The translations under genes were made by a program, and so were the position numbers. A stretch of DNA of 64,000 nucleotides from Tanytarsus gracilentus (Eukaryota; Arthropoda; Insecta; Diptera; Chironomidae). Within the stretch, counting starts at the first letter, position 1, and each line of letters opens with the position of its first letter. Shown piece after piece: positions 49,383-63,872 of the stretch. Under the pieces are notes generated by a model that made no database searches, was not told the DNA's origin, and saw only the letters and a program-made list of their open reading frames with translations. Where the stretch lies: contig JAXRKN010000044.1 of the NCBI GenBank assembly GCA_038502055.1, forward strand, positions 5,898,501-5,962,500, read 5' to 3'.

Positions 49383-52300
49383 AGATCGAACGGTGATAAT
49401 GAATCGAATGAATTTTCATGACCATTTCGAGGCATGTGGAAGGGTCGACAAAATATTCTATAAATCATTTTAACAAGTGATACTAAAAATTTGAATGTTT
49501 TGAGTTTTCCACTCTCTGACTTTTGAATTTTAGGCTATAAAATAATTTTAAAATATTTTAATTTTTTTTTTCATAAATTACCTAACTTTACAAAATTTCT
49601 ACCCTGCACTTGGTTTAAATTTTCAATATTACTTTAATTGTCGAAGCTATGCATGAGAGAAGTACACGGGTCAAAAGTTAATAGTCACGCTGAATCTAGG
49701 CATGTATAAAGACTAAACTGCGTTCACTTTACACGAATGATTTGCATTGTGAAAAATGTAACTTACCTGGGTGGTGGGACGTGTCCATAGACTAGTGGGT
49801 AAATAAAATTGAATAATAACTTTTTCACATCTTTTTTATACATAAATATATTTTTTATTTTATGCTTTTATTTTATCATTATTCATATTGATTTAGAGTT
49901 TTCATCCATAATAATTCAGTTTTATGTTTTTTTTCTTGTATAAGAAAAAAATAATAAATTTTCCACATCTTTTTTTTGATTTTTTTTCTCTTTAAAGGAT
50001 TTTTGCCTGGTGGGAATGAAACCGTTCTATTTAATTTTTTGTTCTTCTTTGAAAATACGTTGAAGCAGTTTAATTTTTTTGTATTAGTATTTTTTGAATT
50101 TTAACGGTAACATTTGGTCTTGTCCCACGCAGGGATTTTTGCTTTTTTTCGATAATATTTTTTATAGATTTTTCTTCCATTAAATATAGAAAGTGTTATG
50201 TAATATGCAAAGATTGATAATAATAATTTTTTTCAGAATCTGAGTCTGCAATGTGTGTGGGAGATAGGAGAGAGTAGAAATAGAATTCTTTATATCATCA
50301 ACATTAGTCCCATTTATAATTATTATCATAAAATATATTTCATGTCCCTATTTTCGTATAAAGACATTTTTTACATACAAATGTTCATCTTATTTGCTAA
50401 GTTTTCCTTTCATAATCAATTTTTCGTATTTTCCTGAAAACTTAAAATTTTACAAAAAATTAAAAATTTATGTGAAAATGGACTCGGTTTATGATGACAT
50501 AAAATCACGTTAAAATAATTTTAGTCTTTTTTTAATTTTGATTTTTTGTGGACAAATTTATTCAAATATATTTTCTTCGTTTCTCAATGAAAATTCACAA
50601 TGTAAATAAAAAATATATGAATCCTTGAAAATTCATCGGATCAGCTTTAAAAACTTGTTTAGAGCTTAAATTGAGGTTAATTCTGTTTGAAAATTAAACC
50701 CAACTTTAAATTTACGTGATCAGCAAAGCAAGAATCAAAGATGAAAATTTCAAGTCGAAAAGAGTTCTTACCGGGTCCGAGAATTCATTATAAAAATATT
50801 GCATCAAAATCCAAAATAATTTTCTCTCATTGCAATGCATTGCGATTTTTAAAAAAAAGGTGAAAGAAAGAAACTTTTCTCGTCTGTCTTTTTTGTGTAA
50901 TATTGCACAACAATTTCGTTTAATTTAACCTCAAGTTCTTTCAATTTTCTTTCCCCTAAATTAAATATTTTTTTTTCACTATCGACGAGAGTTGTGTAAA
51001 AGTGAAAAAATTAAATAGAGAGACAAATAAAACTTTAAATAGCTACGATAAGTTTAAAATAAAATTAAAACCTTGTTTAATTTCAACATCGGATAGAGAA
51101 TGCTTTTATTTCATAATGCACTGACCCAATCATCTGGGGGACTTTTAACAATATACTTCATGACTCACAAATATAATTTTTATTTATGAAAAAGAGACAA
51201 AATATAGTAAAAAAAACTTAAACATTAATAATGATTTAATCGTGTTGTGTGTGAATTTTTTTAATTAGCACCCTCAAGATATTATTTTTTATCATTCTGT
51301 TAATAAAAATTTCAATCATATTTTTTTCCTTAATGTTAATATTTAGATAACAATAAACATGTAAGTTTTATGTTATTGATAAAATTGCTAGCTAAATTTT
51401 TTCAAAAATGTAAATTCCATTCCGTCATTCATTCTGAGAAAAAGTTTCTAAATAATTTTCTCCACACAATTTCCTTAAAACTTCAATAAATTTTTCGTTC
51501 TCTTATCAGTAAGAATGTGCAGTTTATGCAAGTTGGGTATGTGTTATGCTTATCTTAATAAACACGTATTAAAAAAATCATATTTTTTTTTTGGGGGATC
51601 TTCGTGTAAGCTTTTTTCAAGTTGAAGTCAATTCTTTCGTTAATGTGCATCTCATTTTGGAATTTGAGGTTAGAAAAATGAAATTAAAAAGGGGGTTATG
51701 TAATTTTTTTGCCAAATTGTCAGTCAAAAAAACTCAAACCCCTTTTATTTTTAATGCAGAATATTAATTTACATAGATAAGGATTATCATCAGAACGATT
51801 TTTTTATGGCAGACATTTTATTACGAATTTTTTTTTGAATTTTATTCACATTTAAACATTTTCTTTTTGCTAGTTTAACATTGAGTGCTGCATGTAGTAA
51901 AAGCTAAATTGGTGTTGTAAAAAATATTAGCTTTGTGGCTCAGTCGATTTTATATTTTTTTTTCAAGAGCCAAAAAATCTTTAGCAAACATATGTAAACT
52001 CAATAAATGCATAATTTCAAATCTTTTTCTCATGTGCAATAGAAAATATTAAAAAGGCAAAATTGGAATGTCTTAAATATTTTTTGTTAGGAGTTTAAAA
52101 TACTATCCTAGCTACACATAGTCAAAAAAACTAGACATTTTCTACCTAAACTCTGCTAGTTCTATTTTTTTGGAACGTGTTAGAAAATGCATTGAATATA
52201 TAATATTTTTTTCTCTGTTCGGTAGACGCGTTTCTTCCAGCATCAGGTAACGACTATTATGTATGAATTGCATTGTATTAAAGTTCTATTGGAATTTAAT

Positions 52301-52758
52301 TTTCACGATGAAAGAGAATTTAATGAAGCTTGGAAAGAAAGAGCTTTGAGCCTATAAAGTAAATAGTAAATACTAAATTATTGAGCTTTTTTATATGCCG
52401 CAAGGAGAGTATAGGAGAAATTCTCAAATGTGCTGAGAGAGATTAATTATACTTTTTTTATGGAATGTACTTTTATCCTTTCATCTACATTTAAAACATT
52501 TTTATCCTATTTAAGTTGGAAATTTTACTCCCGAAATTATTATGCATGTGTGTGTCTGTGTGTGCCATTTTGGATATTTTGACTATAATGTAAATAAGAT
52601 CTATTTTTGGACCTCAAGAAAACTCAATCTTTTGAAATCCATATAAAAATTATAATGTAAATGACAATAATAAATTGTGTTTTAGGGGGCATTAAAAAAA
52701 ATATTATTAACCTGCACGATTGTTGTATGTTTTATATATTTTTAAAAGCTTTCCTCTC
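49383..52758. other. Non-coding region downstream of FNDC3
   Basis: Very AT-rich, no supported protein gene. Part is probably the FNDC3 3'UTR. Two minus-strand consensus splice donors (CAG|GTAAGT at 49767/49766 and CCG|GTAAGA near 50768) are unexplained. A short TG-repeat is at 52549-52565. Confidence 0.45.
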
Positions 52759-55700
52759 TTATGCCATGATAAGGTGAAGAATACATCCAACAACGATAGC
52801 GAAGAACATAAATCCAAACCATATGATTATGCTTTCTTCCGTCACCGACCAATTGTTGCGGTTGAGGAAGAATTCACGAACGGTTTTGAGTAGATTAAGG
52901 AACAAACTTTGATTTGTTTTCACCAGCTCTTTCGATGGCTTCTCATCGTCAGACGATTCGACTGTTGAATCCGATTCAATATTCTTATGGCTCTGTTGTA
53001 CATGATGATGTTTCTTGCTGGCAGTTTGCAGTTGCGCTGACTTTACTGCGCTCGTCTTTGAAGTCTTTCGTGATGTGCCGGTCGATTGACTGAACGTGAT
53101 GGTTGTCATGCTCGCATTCGGAATGTTTTGTGGATCTCCAGATTTTGGCAGTTTGTAGTGATATGCAGGCGATGCCGCGCCATAAACGTATTCGTATGTG
53201 ATTGGCGTGTCATTGACTCTCTCTTTAGTTTCATCATCTGACTCATCCTCTTCGCTGCTCTGTCGACCGTCAATGTCATCACTACCGCTATGAGAATTGC
53301 GCGTTGATGAGGAGCACACTGAAGTGGTACGTTTTGATTTCATTACTCGAACGGGAATGACACGTAGGCTGTAATCAGTATCATACTCGACCATTTCTGT
53401 GAATCGTGTTTCAGAACCTCGGTAGATCTAAATAAAGCGTTTTAATGAATATTTTTTAAATAATAAAATTTCTTTCTCACCTCGTCATACTGCAAATTTT
53501 TGCTGTTGGCATTTGCAGCGAGTGCCTTTTGGAGAATATATTCTATGCTATCGTTGAAATGATTATTTTTACTATACTGCCATTCAACTGTCAAAGTTGG
53601 CAGAGTGTCGATGTGAGGTTCGTTTGCGCTGCTGCTTATCACCGGGTAATTCTCTATGCATCGTATAATTTTGACGGTATTTGGTTGAGCGGCTTGTGTT
53701 CTGAAGAAATACTCGTCAGACCACGCTCCCATGCCTGCGTGTTCAGTGTGAGCACAAATGCGAAACGCATAATCAGTGGACTCGTGGAGTTTTTGTACTT
53801 TGATGGAATTTCGTGTGCCTGTGTAAATGTTTTGGAAGTCTTTTGATGAGCTTTTTATTTTCATTTCGACGTAGAAACGCTGGAAGTCCATTACATTGAC
53901 AATGCTTTTACTCGATGCAGGCGATCCATCGCTTCCCCATTTAAGTTTAAGTGCATTATAGCCATATTGAATGCACTCGAGACGAGGTGGTTTGGGTGGC
54001 AATGGCTTTGTAGCAATTTTATGAGGAAAACAGAAGGCACCAGCACCAATTGAATTCACAGCCTGTACTCGAACTTTATAGATTTGCTCTGGATTTAAAT
54101 GTTCAACAAGCAGATTCGTTTGATTGCTCTCAGTCACCATCTGTCGATCGCCACATTCGAGCACATAATTGATGATTGCATCACCATTGGACTCTGGCTC
54201 TTTCCAGAAGAAATGAGCACAATTAGATGTGACGGCGAAAAGATCAGGTAATATTATAGGAATACCAGGCACGGCTGCTGGTGTCTTCTGCGACACTGTC
54301 GGTGAGTTCGAACTACGACCCGATGAATTGCTCGCATTAAGACGGAAGAAGTAAGTAGTGAATGGCAACAGATCTTTTAAATCAGCACTTGTCTCTGTGC
54401 CATGATAAACAACGGTAAATGCATCATCTCCTTCTTTTGATGCACTCTCTAATTTATAGTCGAGGATAGGTGCACCATTAGACTGTGGCTCTTGCCACTT
54501 TAAAAGAAGGTTTGTCGAAGATCGAACTTGTATCTCAGGTGCAAGAGGCTTACTGGGCGGCGCCGAGCCAGAACGAAAAATAAATTCTTCAGACCATTCG
54601 CCAGCACCAATTCGATTCACAGCGCGTACATGAGTTGTGTATGTTTCACCCGGTAGGAGATCCTTAGCAACACAATACTGTTCCTTTCCACGGTATACAA
54701 TTGCACGTTGATTCTTCTTCTCAACACCATCATTGAGAACGCCTTGAAGTTCGAGCTCATATTCGGTGACATGAGCTCCACCTTGATACTGAGGTTTCTC
54801 CCACTGTAGCACAGCTGCATATGGGCCAGGAAGGTTGCTATAGTACGGAGGTTTAGGTGCATTTGGAACAATTGCGTCAGTTGTTATCGTTGAAATGTCT
54901 GATGGAGCACTTAGCCCACCCGGACCTTCACATAAAATACGAACTTGATAGGTAGTTCCCGGAGTGAGCCGTTCGCAGACAGCTTCAGGTAGTGGACCAC
55001 TATAAATTCGTTCGAAAATTGCACCTGAACTAATTTCAAGATGGTAGAGCTTTATATCTGCGCCGCCACGATCATGAGGTGGATCCCATTTCACTTTAAA
55101 GTTATACGCATGAATTTTGCCCTTCACTTGCGGCTTCGAAGGACGACCTGGCTGCTCGGGTAGGGTACTAACGGTGATTTCTTCACTCCACGGTGATTGA
55201 CCTGCTTCGGTTTTTGACGCTAGTCTAAATGTGTAAGCTGTCGCTCGTTGAAGTCTCGTACATTCGTTAATAATTTCTGGTCCATAGTAGACATTCATGT
55301 ATCCTGCAGTTCCCTGTGTTGTCATTTGAAGAATAAAATCACCATCTTCCCTTCGTCGATTCCAAAGAAGCGTTATCGACGATGTCGTTATATTATGAAC
55401 TCGTGCCGGTAAAGGTTGAGACGGTGGATATCCATCGGTATTGTATTGAACTGGAATTGAATAGTCTGATCGACCAATCTCATTGACTGCCGCTAAGCGG
55501 AATGTATACCATGAGGCCGGTGTCAGTTTGGGTACAGTAAATTGTTTTCCCTTCATCTTGCACACCTCAACAAATTTTCCATCGGGCTCAGTGCTCATTT
55601 CAAGAATGTATTGGAGAATGTGTGATCCATTGTCATTGGGTGCATTCCATCGTAGCTGTATCGTATTTTTGGTCTTCGAGAGAACTTTAGGTTGACCGGG

Positions 55701-58579
55701 TGTGTCGGGTTCGCGAGCTGGTGTTTTAAACACAACTGGTTCTGTCTCGGATCCCTTAATGCCGTCTAAAAGGTGTGCACTCAAGCATACATGATACTCT
55801 TGACCTGCACGCAAGTCTTGAATGCGACAGGAGAGATTTGTACCACGAAAGATTGACTTGTATTTGCCATCTTTGCCACGGTCTCCCAATAAAATTTCAT
55901 AAAGCATATCCTTTGTATCGAGATTGACTAAGGCATTTTCGGTTGGTACTGGCGGTGGTTCCCACATAACGAGAGCCGTATGCGATTGAATTTCCTTTAC
56001 AGTTGGCGGTTCAATTGAGGAAAGATATTCGATAAGAATAATTTGCAAATCGTCCTCCTCATCGGGAACACTCGATGATTCCTCACCATCGTCACTCGTA
56101 CCAACCGATGATGCGCCGCCACCCGTTGTGCATATACCATTTCGTTGTAAATTTCTGCGTGTCGTACTATTGAGACTGTCATTTTTATTGTTTCGTGATG
56201 TCTGCGAGTTAGCCTGTGTCGGCATGGTACGCGTTTCAAGTTTTCGGATCAACTTGTTATACTGTCGCTGGGCTCTCTCGTTGTTCTGATAATTATTGTT
56301 ATTAATCGTATTGGTGTTGTTATTGGAGCTGCTATTTGGCGGTGACGGAGAATGTGAGAGCTGTTGAGCTGGCTGATGATTCATCGTTGAATACAATTGA
56401 TTCGTCGAGCTTGCTTGATTTGATGTATATCCGGCAATTGGATTATAATATTGTGGCGATGTTCCGTTTGCAGTTAACTAAAAAAAATAAAAATGTTTAC
56501 AATTTTTTTCTGCCATTTTTTTCAATTATTTTAATAATGATATTTTTAAAAAGTGCTGTTTCCTGCTAAAAGAAAACGTTTTTTATGACTTAATACAAAC
56601 GTTGATAAGATACGACGTAAATGAGATTGAAATCGATATACAATATTGCTGTACTGCGTAAAACTGAGTAAAATTAAATTGCTGTGAAAGGTGCTTTGAT
56701 GATCTAGCTTTAATAATTTGAAAATGAGAAGTAAAGTTTTGAAAACTATAATTAACCTCTAATATCATTAAAGCACAGATAAAAGCCATAAATTATTTGC
56801 TTTAAAAATCATAACAAAATTTATACATGAAAATCTTTTAATGAAAGCACAGTGCGTTTTTATTTAACTCATGGAGAGTGAAATAAATGCAGACTTGAAA
56901 TGGAGCATTCGATTACCAGCAAGTTGTTGATAATCAACGAGCTGTGTAACGAATTTTTTTCGCTGCATTGGAAACACTTAAATGGAAATTAAGGCGAGTT
57001 ATGGCTGCCGCTAATAATCTCGCTTATTTTAATTGAGCGAATATTGAAAAAAGGGTTACGTTAAAAATTTTATGGACCATAGAAAAATATCAAAAGATTC
57101 CTGAAAATCTCTCAAACTTGTTTGTTTTTAATTAAATAACTGATAGGTTGTAGGATTTTCCCGGGAAGTGATAAGAAATTACAGGGAAAGTACGAACTTC
57201 AACTAAAGGTGTCTATTGATAGCAATATGTTAAAAAATTAATTTAAATTTCCTTTTACTGTCTTATCATTTTAAAAATTTGCTTTCTATTTTGATAGCGT
57301 GAAGTACATAAACAATCTACATGAGTTTTTAAGTGCTTAATTTTGCTTTGTACTTTATTACAATTGAAAGAAGGTTTATTGATAAATTATGGAAAGCTTT
57401 TAAAGTATTTTCAAAAATAATTAAACAATTTATTTATACATTTTTAATCATTAAACTAATGTGACATGATTTACTAATTCCGCCCTATTAAATACATTCT
57501 TTAACATTTTTGAAACTTTTTAACATTTGCTTAGGGTGAATTACTTTTATCACAATTAAACTTAATTTTGCTTATCACAACTTTACATTCGTGGAAAAAT
57601 GACTTTTGTTAACTATTTTTAAAATGGTACCGATTGATTGGCCTTGACTTTAATTTGATGTGGTTGAAATTCGCTAATTTTTTAGTAAACTCGTTTTATT
57701 ATTTTTGTGGCTTTTAATTTTCATTTGTTGAAAACTACCTGATATAAGAACTCAGATATATTGTTAGGTAAAATAAAATGTAAATGCAAAAACTGGTAAA
57801 AATGACATTTATGGAATAATTTTTAAAGAAGAATTGATGCAAAAGATTTTCAACTTCAGATATTTAAATTCTTTACCAAAATTTGTTTTTTAATAATTTT
57901 TTTAGCACAAAAAAGTTAGAAATGTAACACCGCGTTACATTGATAACCTTTTATAAAGATTGATGATTAAAAAACTTTTAATAAACTAACTATCAAAAAT
58001 TACTTTAAAAACCCACATAGGGAAACGATAATCAACCCTGAAAAAGTTGAAAAATTAAACTTTAAATTTCACGAGTACTAATTTTTATAAAATCTCAACT
58101 TATAAGTTTAAATTTAAACACATCTGAAATTTAAATGCTTGCACCTTAAAAAATTAAATAGCAAATTTGCAAGAAAAATTCCCAAAAGAGAATTTCACAA
58201 ATTCAGCAGTTTTTTTTTCTTATTTTTTAACTGACAATATTTTTGAGTTCCCTATGAGGAATAAAAACCCTTATTATAAGTCACGTAATGTCACTAAAGC
58301 ATTTGGATGTCGATTCAAAAACTCGATAATATTATTATCTACCTGTTCGCTTTTCACGAGTGTAATTGTAATGATGAGCTTGGTAAATATTTTTTCTTCT
58401 TGATTAATTTCCAAAAAACTTTCACTATCGTTTTTATTTTTTTCGACAATTAAATCGCAATGATTATCAATCACTCTATCGACATCAATGTAATTTAGGC
58501 TGCTGCTTGCCGTGCTTGAATTATAGCCGCTTGACGCTGCATACGTGGACACTTCACAATAACGACTGTTTGTTTCCAT
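52759..58579 (-). CDS. FNDC3-like protein with nine fibronectin III domains
   Basis: Homolog of vertebrate FNDC3A/B, tail-anchored membrane proteins. Exons on the complement: 56477-53481 (999 codons) and 53427-52759 (222 codons plus stop), joined in phase; a proposed first exon, 58579-58343 (79 codons), also joins in phase 0 over a 1.9-kb intron. Total about 1,300 residues. After a low-complexity Ser/Asn region come nine FN3 repeats (each with the W..P and tyrosine-corner pattern, e.g. IQLRWNAPNDNGSHILQYIL). A Ser/acidic linker follows, then one C-terminal membrane helix (IIWFGFMFFAIVVGCILHLI). The order and the GRDGKYKSIFRG segment match FNDC3. The first exon is less certain because its 79 residues show no known similarity. 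Confidence 0.9.
56478..58342 (-). other. Proposed first intron of FNDC3
   Basis: AT-rich with no coding exon recognised. Contains one copy (58181-58268) of a repeat also found inverted at 63873-63960. Confidence 0.45.
58181..58268 (+). repeat. Dispersed repeat, copy 1
   Basis: About 90 bp closely matching the reverse complement of 63873-63960, including CCAAAAGAGAA and GAGTTCCCTATGAGGAATAA. Confidence 0.75.
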
Positions 58580-59703
58580 TTTTGCTGTCGTTTCACTCTT
58601 TTTCTCTCTACCGTATTGAAATTGTGTTAGTTAGGGAATTTTTTTTCTCCTCGTAAACGCTTAATTAAAATTGAATGTGTTATAATTTTTCAACAATATA
58701 TTTTTTGCCTTATCGCTTTTATTTGGTAATATTTTAAATTTTTTTGTTCCGTAGTCGTTTCCAGCTCAGTGAGCGCCGTATCACTTGTGCTCCAGCTTAT
58801 CAGTAATGACATAGACCTTTAAAAATAACATTCATTTCACTTTCTTTGACAAATTCCAGAGACAAATTTGTGAGGAAATTAAATAAAGCTTTTATGCAAA
58901 AATCACCACAAATTTGCCTTATTATCTGCACACATTTAAATATTTTAATGTTCTTTTCACCACCAGCTTACGTGTCAGCTGCTGAGTCAATACTGATTTT
59001 TTATTGCACAGTTGACGCTGATGTTAAGTAACTGTCATGATCGGCGAGCTCAACTCTTTCCACAAATATATCCAGTTTTTCTTTAACTAACCGAAAAAGT
59101 GGGTTGGAAAAAGTGACTGCCAATGTTGAAACACTCTTTTTTTGGGTTATGGAAAATTGCTGATCACATAAAAAGCGATAGTACATAATTATAAAAGAAG
59201 AACAGCAAAAAACACCGTTTGATGGAATTGATGGAATTTTATTAAATGAGTCGATGTTTGCTTATTGATAAGAGCTCAAACGCCAGAAGTGAAAACTATG
59301 AACTTCCCCACTTTTATTTACTCCCCGAATTTTAATTTCAGCTCTTTCTACCTCGAGATGAACTTTGCGTCTGAGCTTTAAAAAAAATTGAATTAAAAGC
59401 AGATGGTAAATGGCATAACGTTGCTTTTACTGTGGTGTGAGAGCATCGCATAGAATAAATTACGAGCACTCTTTTTTTCGGGAAAGCAGGCGGGAAAGTT
59501 TGTGCATTCAACAATTCAAAGTCTTATCATTGAAAATGAATCGGCGGATGAGATAATGCGAGTTGCGTGAGATACCTTAATAGTGATGCACGACATAAGT
59601 GGCACTTATCATACATGTGATGATCATTTTTGAAGTAACTTAAAGTTCATTGACTCATACTGCAATAATTCTGTCATTTTTTGTCTTGGATTTTAAGTAA
59701 AAG

Positions 59704-59870
59704 AAAAATAATTAGCCTGTTTGCACACATGACCTGACTTATGCCTGAATCATGAGTCAGGTTAAAACCAGTCTTATGTCAGGTGAAAGTATGCGTAAAA
59801 GTCAGAATAGACCTATTGCCTTAAACCAGGTGAAATTCAGGTCATGTGTGCATACAGGGAAATTATTTTT
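59704..59870. mobile_element. Small inverted-repeat element (MITE-like)
   Basis: Arms of 34 bp: 59704-59737 and the complement at 59837-59870, differing at only a few positions; the core TGCACACATGACCTGA is identical in both. Non-coding, with internal GTCAGGT-type repeats. No clear target duplication, so the superfamily is unknown. Confidence 0.65.
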
Positions 59871-62800
59871 GAAAACCTCAAAATTTTAATAATTTTAAAT
59901 TTGAACTGTTGAAATTAAATTTTCAAGTCGCTTTTTTTGGCCTAGACCTCTTTAGTATGAAGTACAACTAACGCCATCTTTACGTCAGATTTAACTTTTC
60001 AAACTAAGTCATTCGTTGTTCGTTGACGTTCTTAAGTACTTTCAAATTACTTTCTTAAATTTTTTCAATTAGAGAAACTTCCTAAAAGTTTTACAAATTT
60101 TCTCGCATGTTGTTGAACAGTCTCGTTCATTCCATTTTTTCCAGCGATGTGCATTTTACAAAAAATAAAAAAATTTCTTCCATTAATTGTGTGCAGAGCT
60201 TTTTCCACCCAATTATCAATTATGAAGTAGAAAGTTTCAGCTATACTTTCAGGTCGGCAGCTATTGGATTGGCGATGTATGTTAAAGAGTCTAGATTATC
60301 TCAATGAATACATTTCTGTTCGACCGGAAAGTAAAGCTGAGTGTGTGTTCGTGTGTGCATGGAGAATGTCATTAATGGAATGTGGAAGTAAAAGGCCGAG
60401 AGTGAGTACTTCTTAAATGCATTTCGGTTTTAAGTTTTAAATCAAATTATTTTCGCTTTCAAATTTTTGCGTGTTTCAGTTTGTAGGTTTGTAGAGAAAC
60501 AAAAATGTGACGTCCGAATCGAGTTTAATAAAATATAAAATTTTGCAAATTCACCTCCAAGAATGAAACTTTAACATTCACAATGAAATCAAAATTAACT
60601 CCCCTTTTATTTTTTCTCTAGCGTCTCAAAAAAACGTTAAATAAAGCAAAAGAAAAAATTTTCACCTGGCGTGAAATTTTTCAATGCCATGATTGATGAT
60701 CGCTTAGCTATTTTTGCTCTCACAAAAAAAAAATAAAGTGTACAAAAGTAATTGTCAGTGCAATGAGTTAAATTCAAGAGTTAGACACAATTCATTTAAA
60801 TTTTAAAAAGCTTTTAAATCTTACAAAAAATAAAATTTAAATCTCAAGATTATAATTCTCGGATCTTAAAAGATTTTTTTCGAGAGCAACAGATAGGAAT
60901 CGAACGACTCACACATGTTGCGCAGTATTTTATAAGAAAATTGCCTCTATTTACGGTATATTGTGTTATATTACTGTACATATCGGTATTTTTATGTTTC
61001 GCCGTGCTGTGCTTCTCATGCTTTTTTTCGCAGAATTTTCTCTCCAATTGATGGATTGAAGAAAAGAAAGAATTTTTCTCCTTGTTATTTTTCATGCTGC
61101 ATTTTTTGGCCAAAATGAAAGTTTTCGAGCGCGGCCAGATTAAAAAGAAAGAGAAAGAAAAACCTGCGGTACTTTAAATTTTTTTATGGTAATTGTTTGC
61201 CGGAGAGTTTTATAGGACGCAAAAGTTTTGAAAATCGAGTTGTTGAAGAAAGTTTCTGAAAAATATATACGAGAGGTTTCGAAGCATAAAAGAAACCAGG
61301 TTACGAGTTTTTCTTCGGAATTTTTCTGCATCTTGCAATTACACAACGCAACGGCAGATTGAAAGCATTAACCTCTTCATCAAGTGTACACATTTATATA
61401 GTTTGAAATTTCTCAGTAAAAAAGTCTTTTAAAAATTTACAACTTCAAACTTGCAATTTTATCACCTTGAAACATCACTTAAAATAATTTTTTAAAAAAT
61501 TTGGGGCGGGAGACCAGTATATAATTTATATAAACTGAACATCATACACCTCAAAAATATAAAAATATAAATGAGGTATACCAGAGATATAAATTTATAT
61601 AAAAATTGCAGGTAAAAATTACTCGCATGTAAACAACTATTAATTTATTACTGTCTCACTAATTTCCACAATCCATTCGCAATATTTCCAGTAGCGACAT
61701 CTCACATCTCGGGAGTGCACAGCCCACGCGACGCGAAAATAAAGCTGTACACACACAGTAATTTCTTTATGAGCCGGCAAAAAATGGAAATTGCAAGACT
61801 CACATTAATGGAAAGTTCAATCAGAATCAGACAATGAACGATTAATAAAGCCGGATGCAAAGACGCACACGAAATGCTAAAGGTAGAAAGAGAGCTGCAC
61901 GTATTGAGCGATTGAATAAAAATTTAACTTATATTCGAGAAAAAATATATGACTAAAATATTTAATGGCACACATTACGTCATCGAGAACGTTTAAGGCA
62001 TTTTTCAAATATTTATACGTACTCAATGATCCAGAAAAGAATGTCATGTTAGAGTCAGGTACAAAAGAAAGTCAAAATCACTTTGATGGTGAACTAATGC
62101 AAAGGAGTCGAAAAAAATTCAAAATAAGTTTTAATTCATTCAACAAGCGTTTTCACTCTGACTGGTTCTTCTTCTTAGCAAAAAAATTTTGTATGGAAAA
62201 ATTTCTCACCAATACATTTTAAGTTTTTTTGAGTGTGTGATTAAGATCCAGCTCGAAAATAAATTATTCAAGTATTTGAAATTTAACCAGATGTCATAAA
62301 ATTAGAAAAAATAGCAATACAACTCGCACGTGGTTCATAACTGTCATTTTAGTTAGAGTGCACTACACCTACGCATTTTACAACAAGTAACATTGAAGGA
62401 AAAAAGAAGAAATAGTGTTCTGAGACTGTGTAAGTGTATCCGCGAACAAAAAGAATTTTGTATGAGAAATTTTTCGGGTGAAACCGCTTGAAAAATATTT
62501 TTTTATGCCTTAACAACAAGTCGAAAAAAGAGTTAGAGGACGTGATGAGATTTTTTGTTTCTTGACATATAAAATAAAAATTTTGAGACTTCCAACTGGA
62601 ACTGATGAAACCATCAGTCGCTCAATTTGAATCAATTAAAACTTTTATTTTTTCCTTTTAAATGCTATCGTAAACGAGTCAAGCTGAAGTTATTTCTTTA
62701 TACTGTTAGGTTATGAAAACTCGAGCTTGTGACAAAGCATAAATGATGGTGTTTAAATCTACATGAATTTTTAACAAAGGTTTTCCCTTCTGAACTTTTA

Positions 62801-63463
62801 ATTTTAGTTCCACAATAACACGTTGTCATCAATCTATAGATGCTCTACATTTTTTTTATTTGCAATACACAAATTGATGATTAGTTATTTATTTTGCATT
62901 ACTAATTTTATGAATTACGCAGCGTGATTCACGCTATGATTAATGCATGATTAAAGTCTTAAACTTTTCTTCTTGCAAAATTAATAATGTTCAAAATTGT
63001 TTACCCAAATGTCTCATTGTCTCTTATATTACCGCTTCGAGCGTGCACACGAGCAACAAGTGTGATTGTTTGTTTGACTGTGAAGCAACAAACATTGACA
63101 ATAATAAAACTTTAGTTGAATAGAGTTATGGAACAGAAAAAGTCAGATAAAATGTAATTACATAATAATCAAGTACATGAGCTTTTAAATGAGGAAGTTT
63201 CGATAAATTTTATGTAGTTAAATGTTTATACATAAGGCTCTTTTCTCATAAAAGAATTCACTGGATTTTTCATCAAAAAGTTTGAAACTAATTTTTTACA
63301 GCGTTTAAAGCACTTTGCCTTCTTCAGAAACTCATTTGCTGTTTTCTGTGACAATTTTACAAATTGTGCAGTACGTAACAATTTTTCAAATTGCAAGGAC
63401 GACAAAAAAATTGCTAAAACCGCAACTTTAATTGGCGATAATCAATTAGTAGCGGAACAATAG

Positions 63464-63663
63464 TTAATACTTGTTCAATTTGCTAAGTTGGCATGTGACG
63501 GTACAGGCATTGTGAAATTTCTTAACTTCATCAGGTAAATCATTAAAAGCTCTAGTGGCTCTGAAATAAAAATCATTCTCTGCATTATTGTGCGACACAG
63601 ATAAATCGATATAACTATTTCTGTTTCTTGTGAAATGCCTATCCCTATAAAAATTGTGAATTT
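63464..63663 (-). pseudogene. Non-LTR retrotransposon reverse-transcriptase C-terminal remnant
   Basis: About 65 codons open on the minus strand ending in TAA. It reads HNFYRDRHFTRNRNSYIDL and, after a gap, FYFRATRAFNDLPDEVKKF, the layout seen at the C-terminus of LINE-type polyproteins ('H.Y.TR.R... F..R....WN.LP..'). No upstream RT core is visible, so this is a 5'-truncated copy. Confidence 0.55.
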
Positions 63664-63872
63664 ATATGATTTTTGATCATCGTCTAATTTTGAACATTAC
63701 TAAATTTACAATACGCATAAAAAATGGCACCACGTCAGTTGGAAGTCACAACTAAACAATTGCAAATAAACTTTGATAAAATATATATTTTATTCTAGTG
63801 CATAACTTGCACTTTATTGTGCTTTGTGCTCATTTCAGCAGAATATATTTTTTTAACGGATTGCAAAAAAGT

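Noticed and set aside
53529..53846. 105-codon plus-strand open frame
   Set aside because: Antisense shadow of FNDC3 fibronectin domains.
60880..60960. B-box-like GTTCGATTCC on the minus strand, possible tRNA
   Set aside because: No paired T stem, A box or acceptor stem around it.
61515..61615. Imperfect AT-rich inverted repeat (ATACACCTCA ... TGAGGTAT)
   Set aside because: Short arms and no flanking duplication; likely chance in AT-rich DNA.
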